Shown here piece by piece: positions 1 through 5,070 of a DNA stretch of 5,575 nt. The position numbers were made by a program, and so were the translations under genes. The stretch comes from B1 sp964443415 (GTDB lineage Bacteria > Bacteroidota > Bacteroidia > UKL13-3). The notes beneath the pieces are model-generated. The model had not been told where the DNA came from, ran no database searches, and saw nothing but the letters and a program-made list of their open reading frames with translations. Position 1 is the first letter of the stretch. The number at the start of each line of letters is the position of its first letter. The DNA is taken from assembly GCA_964443415.1 (NCBI GenBank), contig CAYUDC010000146.1, positions 1 to 5,575 on the forward strand, read 5' to 3'.

Positions 1-4
1 AATT

Positions 5-649
5 ATGACCATGTTAGTAGGAAAAAAGGCACCTCATTTTAGTGCCGATGCCGTTGTAAACGGTGGAGAGTTTGAAGAAAATTTCTCATTGTCTCAGTAT
101 GTAGGAAAGAAGTATGTTTTATTCTTCTTTTATCCCCTAGATTTTACCTTTGTGTGCCCAACAGAGATTATTGCTTTTCAAGATAAAATAGCAGAATTCG
201 AAAAGCGCGGTGTGCAAGTGGTAGGATGTTCAATTGATAGCAAGTTCTCTCATTGGGCTTGGTTAAATACCCCTAAAAATAAAGGTGGTATCGAAGGTGT
301 AGCTTACCCATTGGTTGCAGACGTTAACAAAACCATCGCTACCAATTATGGTGTTTTGGCCGGACGTTACACCTACAACGACAACGAAGAACTAGAGTGG
401 ATTGGCGATAATGGCGAAAACGCAGTAGCCTATCGTGGATTATTCTTAATCGACAAAAACGGAGTAGTGCGTCACCAAGTAGTAAACGACATGCCATTGG
501 GTAGAAACATCGACGAAGCTTTGCGTATGATTGATGCTTTACAATATTTTGAAGAAAAAGGTGAAGTATGCCCTGCCAACTGGGAGCAAGGTAAAGATGC
601 CATGAACGCTACCGCCGAAGGTGTTGCGAAATATTTAGGTTCACACTAA
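5..649 (+). CDS. Typical 2-Cys peroxiredoxin (AhpC/Prx1 class), 214 aa
   Basis: This cytoplasmic thiol peroxidase should reduce H2O2 and organic hydroperoxides, using thioredoxin or an AhpF-like reductase as electron donor. The peroxidatic Cys51 lies in the signature FTFVCPTE after FFYPLD. The resolving Cys189 lies in EVCPANW near the C terminus, so this is a typical two-cysteine enzyme forming intersubunit disulfides. Arg144 in VAYRGLFLID matches the conserved active-site arginine region. The length is normal for the family. Start choice: ATG at 5 and an in-frame ATG at 11 are both possible, because family members begin about two to four residues before LVGKKAP; only four bases precede the first ATG, so any promoter lies outside the window. 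A strong terminator 22 bp after the stop suggests it ends its transcript. Oddity: the hyperoxidation-sensitivity motifs appear in altered form, GGIEG at 94-98 and Tyr210-Leu211 instead of Tyr-Phe near the C terminus. The class is very secure; the symbol (ahpC or prx) is left open. Confidence 0.96.
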   Translation: MTMLVGKKAPHFSADAVVNGGEFEENFSLSQYVGKKYVLFFFYPLDFTFVCPTEIIAFQDKIAEFEKRGVQVVGCSIDSKFSHWAWLNTPKNKGGIEGVAYPLVADVNKTIATNYGVLAGRYTYNDNEELEWIGDNGENAVAYRGLFLIDKNGVVRHQVVNDMPLGRNIDEALRMIDALQYFEEKGEVCPANWEQGKDAMNATAEGVAKYLGSH

Positions 650-670
650 AATTAAAAGCGAACCCTATTT

Positions 671-706
671 AAAGACCTGCCATCCCATTTTTGGCAGGTC
701 TTTTTT
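671..706 (+). terminator. Intrinsic terminator of the 2-Cys peroxiredoxin
   Basis: A perfect 12-bp inverted repeat, AAAGACCTGCCA at 671-682 and TGGCAGGTCTTT at 692-703, encloses a 9-nt loop. The T-run at 701-706 continues directly from the right arm, and a further TTT follows at 708-710. It begins 22 bp after the peroxiredoxin stop codon, as expected for a Rho-independent terminator. It separates the peroxiredoxin from the next forward gene, which would then need its own promoter. Confidence 0.93.
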
Positions 707-739
707 GTTTAACAAGAAATAGAATTTAGGTTATTTTTG
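704..739 (+). promoter_or_regulatory. Possible Bacteroidota-type promoter for the exported thioredoxin-like protein
   Basis: TATTTTTG at 732-739 matches the Bacteroidota -7 consensus TAnnTTTG exactly. The upstream -33 element is less clear: TTTG at 704-707 gives a 24-nt spacer, longer than the usual 19-21, while TTTA at 708-711 gives a 20-nt spacer with one mismatch. The -7 box ends only 5 nt before the ATG at 745, so the transcript would start at or next to the start codon. No Shine-Dalgarno sequence is visible. T-rich sequence near a terminator can match by chance, so this is tentative. Confidence 0.35.
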
Positions 740-744
740 ACCCG

Positions 745-2037
745 ATGAGATCAATTCTTTTAGTTTGTATTCTACTTTTTAGTTTTCGGCAGGGCTTGGG
801 TCAAACCGACACCAGCAGCATTTATGTGCCATTAACCCAATATGCCAAAGACGAGCGATTTGATAAGTTTCAAATTACCTTGGCTTTGTTTAGCTGCAAA
901 GGCGATTCTATAGAAACCCTTGACTACGAAGGAACGCGAAAGTCTCAAGTGCTCATCATCAAACGCCCCACAGGCTATAAAGACTATGCCTATGGCTACT
1001 TGTTCTTTAATGGCATCAATAATCAGCTTAACCCAGGCTATGTGACCGCTTTGGTATGCAACCCTTATCATAAAAATCCAAGGTTGTATTTAGACTTAAA
1101 TCAAAATAATGATTTTACCGATGATAGCAATTATGCTTTACCTTATTTTGATGAAGCCCCATTGAGTTTTGAGCTAGCCAATGCCGATTATCCAGAAGGA
1201 AAAATACGCGTGGTGCTCACCCGTAATAAGCTCTTTGGACAGAAATATGAATTTAAAAAACAACTCGATGAATACTATGCCATGGCTTATAAAGGCAAGC
1301 ATTTTATTGGGATGGAATATACCTATCGTGAACAAAAATACATTGCAAGGGTGGGCCAAGTAAAACTCGAAAAAGAATCCTTCAAAATTGCCCTCTTAGA
1401 CGCCAATACCAATGGCTTATACAATGAGCCAGGCATCGATAAAATCATTTTTGTAAACAGTAACGATACCGTTTTAGATGCCACCAATCCTTTAAACTTT
1501 GTTACTTTTTCTAAAGCTGGAGAACCCAGCTATTTCGAGAAAAATGGCAGACTTTATAAAATCCTTGAAGCAGATAAGGCAGGCAACTATATTCGGTTTA
1601 AACCAAGCAATGACACCGTTGAATTTAACCGGATAGCTGTAGGCAAAAAGGTACCCAAAATTAAATTCACCCTAGCCAAAGGCGAAAAATTAAACCTCAA
1701 AAAATTCAGACGTAAATCTGTCTATATTTACTTTGGCAGCCGCAATAGCAAGAACTTTAAATCGGATACCATGATGCTGCGCACCATTGCCGCTTTAGAT
1801 ACCAATAACCTTAAAGTAATCATGGTTTTGTATGTAAATAAAAGCTATGAGTTGCGCATCTATAATACCGATGCAAGACCCAACTATTATTTGGCCTATG
1901 GCAATAAAGAATTAAGCAGAAAACTGGGTATTGGCAGTGTTCCTCAAACCTTGTATTTGGGCAAAAGACGCCGCGTAAAGCAATATGGATTAAAGCCAGA
2001 GGAGTTTATTAGAAACTATGTAAGGCAAGAAAAGTAG
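745..2037 (+). CDS. Exported protein with C-terminal thioredoxin-like domain lacking the CxxC motif, 430 aa
   Basis: I do not recognise a named family for the whole protein. Residues 1-19 form a signal peptide (Arg2, a hydrophobic stretch to about 14, then GLG before Gln20), a cleavage pattern common in Bacteroidota, so the protein is probably periplasmic or surface-exposed. Residues about 20-290 look beta-rich and carry two Asp/Asn-rich loops, DLNQNNDFTDD (117-127) and DANTNGLYNEPG (219-230), resembling EF-hand-like or GEVED-like calcium loops. From about 299 the pattern VGKKVPKIKFTL, then KGEKLNLKKFRRKSVYIYF, follows the opening of TlpA/AhpC-TSA domains (thioredoxin-like, small hydrophobic strands after a GK turn). 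Val399-Pro400 in GSVPQTLYLG fits the cis-proline loop. Where CxxC is expected the sequence reads about NSKN (334-337), and the protein's only cysteines are 8, 51 and 105, so dithiol redox chemistry is unlikely. It may bind a ligand or partner instead. Transcription is probably independent. Its stop lies 6 bp from the end of the convergent TPM gene. Confidence 0.85.
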   Translation: MRSILLVCILLFSFRQGLGQTDTSSIYVPLTQYAKDERFDKFQITLALFSCKGDSIETLDYEGTRKSQVLIIKRPTGYKDYAYGYLFFNGINNQLNPGYVTALVCNPYHKNPRLYLDLNQNNDFTDDSNYALPYFDEAPLSFELANADYPEGKIRVVLTRNKLFGQKYEFKKQLDEYYAMAYKGKHFIGMEYTYREQKYIARVGQVKLEKESFKIALLDANTNGLYNEPGIDKIIFVNSNDTVLDATNPLNFVTFSKAGEPSYFEKNGRLYKILEADKAGNYIRFKPSNDTVEFNRIAVGKKVPKIKFTLAKGEKLNLKKFRRKSVYIYFGSRNSKNFKSDTMMLRTIAALDTNNLKVIMVLYVNKSYELRIYNTDARPNYYLAYGNKELSRKLGIGSVPQTLYLGKRRRVKQYGLKPEEFIRNYVRQEK

Positions 2038-2043
2038 TTGATT

Positions 2044-2784
2044 CTACCAAGAGCCTCCGGCTCCGCCGCCGCCAAAACTTCCACCGCCAAAGCCTCCAAA
2101 TCCGCCTCCGCTGCTGCCACCGCCGCCACTAAATCCTCCACCACTAAAGGTTCCGCCAAACGGGCCGCCAAAAAATGGTCCGCCAAAGCCTCTTCGATGC
2201 CCTCCCCCACCTTTTCCAAAGAAGGCAACAAGGATGATGATGACGATGATGATGAGCACAATGGGAAAATCATTCTTGCGCTTACCTTTCTTTTTGGCCT
2301 CTGCCTTGTATTCTCCAGCAGCCGCCTTCATTAAATCTGTGGTGGCCTCATCAAAACCTTGAAAGAAAGCATTGGCCTTAAAGGCAGGCTTAATGCGTGT
2401 TTCTATAATGCGCTTGGCAATGGCATCTGGGATGGCACCTTCTAAGCCATAACCTACTTGAATTCGAATTTTACGCTCTTGTAAAGCAATATAAATTAAA
2501 ACGCCATTTCTTTTTTCTTTGGTACCAATGGCCCATTCATCGGCCAATCGTCTGCTGTATTCAAAGTCATCATCTCCTTCCAAAGAATTTTCTATCACAA
2601 TGGCAAACTGGTTGGAGGTACTGTCTTCGTAGGCAAGGAGTTTTTGCTCTAATAATTGCACCTCGTTGGGTGCCAAAACGCCTGCAAAATCATTCACCAA
2701 ACGAGGTGGATTGTTTTGTTTTGGAATATCCTTGGCACCTAAAAACAAAGGAAACAAGCAAAGATAAATCAGTAATTTACGCAT
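2044..2784 (-). CDS. Exported TPM-domain protein with membrane segment and Gly-rich tail (YgcG-like), 246 aa
   Basis: I start this at the ATG at 2784 rather than an in-frame ATG at 2832, because MRKLLIYLCLFPLFLGA (1-17) then forms a clean signal peptide and GGAGGG stands 7 nt upstream. Residues about 28-160 form a TPM domain (PF04536): LVNDFAGVL, an acidic EGDDDFEY stretch, then GVLIYIAL and VGYGLEGAIPD. A plant thylakoid TPM protein has reported acid phosphatase activity and photosystem repair roles; bacterial functions are poorly defined. Residues 164-170 are strongly basic (KKKGKRK), 173-189 are a membrane helix of mostly Ile, Val and Leu, and 190-246 are a low-complexity Gly/Phe/Ser tail ending in SW. 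This signal-TPM-TM-Gly tail order is typical of YgcG-type proteins. It is the last gene of the lemA operon and overlaps the preceding gene by 8 bp, suggesting translational coupling. The family call is firm; the molecular role is not known. Confidence 0.92.
   Translation of the reverse strand: MRKLLIYLCLFPLFLGAKDIPKQNNPPRLVNDFAGVLAPNEVQLLEQKLLAYEDSTSNQFAIVIENSLEGDDDFEYSRRLADEWAIGTKEKRNGVLIYIALQERKIRIQVGYGLEGAIPDAIAKRIIETRIKPAFKANAFFQGFDEATTDLMKAAAGEYKAEAKKKGKRKNDFPIVLIIIVIIILVAFFGKGGGGHRRGFGGPFFGGPFGGTFSGGGFSGGGGSSGGGFGGFGGGSFGGGGAGGSW
2047..2217 (-). repeat. Low-complexity glycine-codon-rich tract encoding the TPM protein tail
   Basis: This stretch encodes residues 190-246, over half of them glycine, interspersed with Phe, Ser and Pro in short GGxF-like units. 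On the plus strand it reads as irregular CCGCC/CCACC/CCAAA units, giving spurious open frames of Ala/Ser/Lys-rich composition that are not genes. The units are degenerate rather than exact tandem copies. Confidence 0.75.
2233..2256. repeat. Eight-unit GAT-type trinucleotide run inside the TPM membrane helix
   Basis: Eight consecutive triplets read GAT x3, GAC, GAT x3, GAG on the plus strand. On the coding minus strand they give the Leu-Ile-Ile-Ile-Val-Ile-Ile-Ile core of the membrane helix (about residues 177-184). Slippage would change the helix in whole residues without a frameshift. The interruptions (GAC, GAG) lower slippage potential, so this may be only codon choice in an Ile-rich helix. 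Confidence 0.6.
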
Positions 2785-3223
2785 GGGGCTTCCCTCCAAA
2801 CGAAATATCGTTGCTAAGTTCATTGGTATCATTTTTTTGATAAGGGAAATTTACTTTAAGCTTCTCTCCTACCTGTTCTATGGCTTGAACCAAACCTTCT
2901 GTGTACTCCGACTTTACAAAATAAGATTTCATCAAGTCTTTTTCGGCCTGCCAAAAGTTGTCGGTCACTTTATCATGAATTCCTTTATCACCTAGAATGG
3001 CGAACTTCTTATCTAGCAAAGCCAAATAAATAATCACGCCATTCTGCTGTGCAGTTTGGTGCATGTTTAAGGAGAAGAACATCTCCTTGGCGCGCTCTAT
3101 GGGGTCGCCCGGACAATGTTCTTCTATGTGTACGCGTATTTCGCCAGAAGTTTCGAGCTCTGCCAACCTAATGGCTTCAATGATTCGATTTTGGTCGGAT
3201 ACGCTAAAATATTGCTTTGGCAT
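2777..3223 (-). CDS. Soluble TPM-domain protein without export signal, 148 aa
   Basis: This is a second, shorter TPM-family protein. It starts MPKQYFSVSDQNRI with no signal peptide or membrane segment, so it is predicted to be cytoplasmic. Its core follows the TPM pattern: a helix IIEAIRLAELETSGEI, the strand EIRVHIEEHCPGDP (28-41), then a helix with ERAKEMFF, the strand NGVIIYLALLDKKFAILGD (61-79) and the loop GIHDKV. A charged, probably flexible tail follows from about 126 (FPYQKNDTNELSND). The single Cys37 sits just before the GDP turn. It is the middle gene of the operon: 7 bp after the lemA stop and overlapping the next TPM gene by 8 bp. There is no Shine-Dalgarno sequence before its ATG. 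It differs from its neighbour by lacking the signal, membrane helix and Gly tail, suggesting paired TPM proteins on either side of the membrane. Biochemical role unknown. Confidence 0.9.
   Translation of the reverse strand: MPKQYFSVSDQNRIIEAIRLAELETSGEIRVHIEEHCPGDPIERAKEMFFSLNMHQTAQQNGVIIYLALLDKKFAILGDKGIHDKVTDNFWQAEKDLMKSYFVKSEYTEGLVQAIEQVGEKLKVNFPYQKNDTNELSNDISFGGKPHA
2792..2797 (-). promoter_or_regulatory. Shine-Dalgarno-like GGAGGG before the exported TPM gene
   Basis: On the minus strand GGAGGG stands 7 nt before the ATG at 2784, inside the end of the upstream gene where it encodes Gly-Gly. It supports 2784 as the true start. Such sites are uncommon in Bacteroidota, so it could reflect the upstream codons by chance. 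Confidence 0.4.
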
Positions 3224-3230
3224 GGCACTA

Positions 3231-3821
3231 TTAGAATTTTACTTCTGGTGCCTTTTCTGCGCCTTTGTCGGCCTCGAAATAACCTTTCTTATCAAAACCT
3301 AACATGCCAGCAAACAACACTTGTGGGAATTTGCGGATGTATGAGTTGTAATCTTTTACAATCTCGTTAAACTTCTGACGCTCGGTGGCAATGCGGTTTT
3401 CGGTGCCCTCTAATTGCGCTTGTAGCTCTTTGAAACTTTCTGTGGCTCTTAGCTGTGGATAGTTTTCTGTAATCATCATCAAACGACCTAAAGCTTGAGA
3501 AAGTTCGCCTTGTGAAGCCTGAAACTTTTCTATTTGTTCAGGTGATAATTTAGAGGCATCTACTTTCATAGAAGTAGCTTTCGACCTAGCTTCGATGACA
3601 TCTGTCAAAGTTTTTTGCTCAAAATTGGCTACCCCTTTTACGGTGCTTACCAAGTTTGGAATTAAATCGGCTCTTCTTTGGTACACGTTTTCTACATTAG
3701 ACCAAGCTCCCGAAACGCCTTCTTGTTTGGTTACCATGCTGTTGTAGCTGCCGCAGCCGCTCATAAATAATAAGACAATTGCCGCCACTACGGCTAAAAG
3801 AATAATGGTTCCTCTGTTCAT
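3231..3821 (-). CDS. lemA: LemA family protein, putative lipoprotein, 196 aa
   Basis: LemA proteins are membrane-anchored, mostly helical proteins of uncertain function, often encoded next to TPM-domain proteins. Here the N terminus MNRGTIILLAVVAAIVLL leads into Met20-Ser21-Gly22-Cys23, a lipobox-like site, so the mature protein may be a lipoprotein starting at Cys23. The family hallmarks follow at once: YNSMV (26-30, the usual YNxLV), SGAWSNVENVYQRRADLIPN (37-56) and LVSTVKGVANFEQKTL, then VIEAR (75-79). The later helices carry LGRLMMITENYPQLRA and FKELQAQLEGTENRIA (130-145), then YNSYIRKFPQVLFAGMLGF (158-176), all typical. The length is normal for the family. It is the first gene of the three-gene operon with two TPM genes, 7 bp from the next. 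A promoter-like pair lies upstream (3850-3884). The family is very secure; whether the domain faces the periplasm (lipoprotein) or cytoplasm (uncleaved anchor) is inferred. Confidence 0.96.
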   Translation of the reverse strand: MNRGTIILLAVVAAIVLLFMSGCGSYNSMVTKQEGVSGAWSNVENVYQRRADLIPNLVSTVKGVANFEQKTLTDVIEARSKATSMKVDASKLSPEQIEKFQASQGELSQALGRLMMITENYPQLRATESFKELQAQLEGTENRIATERQKFNEIVKDYNSYIRKFPQVLFAGMLGFDKKGYFEADKGAEKAPEVKF

Positions 3822-3849
3822 GTTAGTAAAATTTACTCAAGGCAAGATA

Positions 3850-3884
3850 CAAAATATACTCCAAACCACCTTAAACCTGACAAA
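3850..3884 (-). promoter_or_regulatory. Possible promoter of the lemA-TPM-TPM operon
   Basis: On the minus strand a TTTG element (3884-3881) is followed after 22 nt by TATATTTTG (3858-3850), close to the Bacteroidota -33/-7 pair TTTG and TAnnTTTG but with one extra base between TA and TTTG. The -7-like box ends 28 nt before the lemA ATG, allowing a leader of about 23 nt. The rest of this 126-bp divergent spacer is AT-rich; I see no convincing matching pair for the forward glycosyltransferase gene. Confidence 0.4.
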
Positions 3885-3947
3885 ATGTTCTGGGACTTGT
3901 ATAAGCGGTAAAAATTCACAGATATTGCAGCCGAAAGTTTTACGAAG

Positions 3948-5018
3948 ATGAGTTACAAGGCAGATTGTTTACATTTTAAAGGTCATATTCCCTGCAAACC
4001 CCACAAGCAAAACGGCTACCATTGCGATAGCTGCCCTGCTTACACCCAGGTTTCAAAGCGCATTTTAATCATTAAATTGGGCGCCATTGGCGATGTTATC
4101 AGAACTACCCCATTGGTACTAAAGTTTAAAGCACTCTATCCAAATTGCAAAATTACCTGGCTTACCTGGACGCCAGACATTCTGCCATCTTCGCAGATTG
4201 ACGAGATTTTAAAGTGGGATTATAACAGCATTCTCTATACCCAACACAGCTCTTGGGATATTGCCATTAACCTCGACAAAGAGAAAGAGGCAGGGGCTTT
4301 ATTAAAGGTGTTAGATGCCAAAGAAAAATTTGGCTTTGTATTAAAAGACAACGAGATTCAACCTATCAACGCCTTGGCTCAACATAAGTTTGATACGGGG
4401 ATGTTTGACGATGTGAGCAAAGCCAATACTAAAAGTTACCTGCAAGAGATTTTCGAAATCTGTGGGTTTGAGCACCAGGGCGAACCTTATTTAATGGACA
4501 CCCACGACGATAAAGGTTATCAATGGGATTTGCCAAAAGACAAAAAAATCATCGGCTTAAACACAGGTTGTGGTGGCCGTTGGACCACCCGCTTATGGAG
4601 CATCGATAAATGGGTAGAGCTTGTTGGCCAATTAAAGCAACAGCATCCAGAAGCGCATATTTTATTATTAGGTGGCGAAGCAGAGGATGCCAGAAACAAA
4701 GAAATTCAAGCTCGCTCTGGCGCACATTACCTGGGTTATTTTAGTTTGTATGAATTTATCAACTTGGTAAACCACTGCCATTTGGTAATTACCCAAGTGA
4801 CCATGGGGATGCATATTACCTTGGCCTTAGGCAAAAAGATTATCTTAATGAACAACATCTTTAACCCAAATGAATTTGATTTATTTGGCAAAGGCGAAAT
4901 TGTGATGCCAGACAAATCTTGTAAGTGTTTCTACAGAGGTAGCTGTTTAGATGGCACTTCTTGCATGGAAGAACTGCCTGCTGCCAAAATTGCTTCGGCT
5001 GTTCAAAGACATTATTAA
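3948..5018 (+). CDS. Glycosyltransferase family 9 (heptosyltransferase-like) with N- and C-terminal cysteine clusters, 356 aa
   Basis: GT9 enzymes transfer sugars such as heptose from nucleotide donors to LPS-type acceptors at the cytoplasmic face of the inner membrane. After a 36-residue extension, the first Rossmann domain opens with RILIIKLGAIGDVIRTTPL (38-56), the GT9 signature containing GxxGD. The second half carries KIIGLNTGCGGRWTTRLWSI (200-219), the HILLLGGEAED strand (237-247) and VTMGMHITLALGKKI (284-298), the position of the usual DTGxxH motif. Here the Asp aligns with Val284 while His289 is kept. Two cysteine groups stand out: C7, C16, C26, C29 in the extension (with PCKPHK) and C325, C327, C333, C339 near the end. 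The C-terminal group is common in GT9; the N-terminal group marks a subfamily and could bind metal. It is transcribed away from lemA, alone, with a hairpin terminator after the stop. No clear Shine-Dalgarno or promoter is seen. Exact donor and acceptor cannot be told; an envelope glycan role is inferred. Confidence 0.92.
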   Translation: MSYKADCLHFKGHIPCKPHKQNGYHCDSCPAYTQVSKRILIIKLGAIGDVIRTTPLVLKFKALYPNCKITWLTWTPDILPSSQIDEILKWDYNSILYTQHSSWDIAINLDKEKEAGALLKVLDAKEKFGFVLKDNEIQPINALAQHKFDTGMFDDVSKANTKSYLQEIFEICGFEHQGEPYLMDTHDDKGYQWDLPKDKKIIGLNTGCGGRWTTRLWSIDKWVELVGQLKQQHPEAHILLLGGEAEDARNKEIQARSGAHYLGYFSLYEFINLVNHCHLVITQVTMGMHITLALGKKIILMNNIFNPNEFDLFGKGEIVMPDKSCKCFYRGSCLDGTSCMEELPAAKIASAVQRHY

Positions 5019-5023
5019 GCAAA

Positions 5024-5070
5024 ACATCTTGGCAATTGCATACATCATCAATTGCCAAGATGTATTTTTT
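5024..5070. terminator. Shared bidirectional terminator between the glycosyltransferase and Bcp genes
   Basis: A perfect 15-bp inverted repeat, ACATCTTGGCAATTG at 5024-5038 and its complement at 5049-5063, encloses a 10-nt loop. On the plus strand it is followed by A and six Ts (5065-5070), a good terminator for the glycosyltransferase whose stop is 5 bp upstream of the stem. On the minus strand only TTT follows the stem, so termination of the Bcp transcript there is probably weaker. The forward T-run overlaps the Bcp stop codon (5071-5069). Confidence 0.9.

Noticed and set aside
832..1363. Small open frames on both strands within the exported thioredoxin-like gene
   Set aside because: They are short, fully contained in a well-supported gene, and show no motifs or ribosome-binding context.
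2051..2063. GAGCC-TCC-GGCTC hairpin at the convergent gene junction
   Set aside because: Only 5 bp of stem inside coding sequence, with no T-run on either side; not a credible terminator.
2016..2273. Reverse open frame of 85 codons overlapping the TPM tail in another frame
   Set aside because: It is a shadow of the repetitive Gly codons, has low-complexity Ala/Glu/Leu content, and has no start context or homology.
2038..2334. Forward open frame rich in Ala/Ser/Lys with a poly-Asp stretch
   Set aside because: It is antisense to the Gly-rich tail and Ile-rich helix of the TPM gene. The composition is a by-product of glycine and isoleucine codons on the other strand, and the start would be TTG.
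2783..3370. Forward open frames antisense to the second TPM gene and the end of lemA
   Set aside because: They oppose two genes with clear family signatures and have no recognisable protein features.
3825..3837. Palindrome AGTAAA-A-TTTACT just upstream of lemA
   Set aside because: Short and AT-rich, with a single copy. It could be an operator, but such palindromes are frequent by chance and nothing else supports it.
4861..5058. Reverse open frame of 65 codons across the end of the glycosyltransferase and the terminator
   Set aside because: It runs through the terminator hairpin and opposes a conserved cysteine-rich region, so it is a chance frame.
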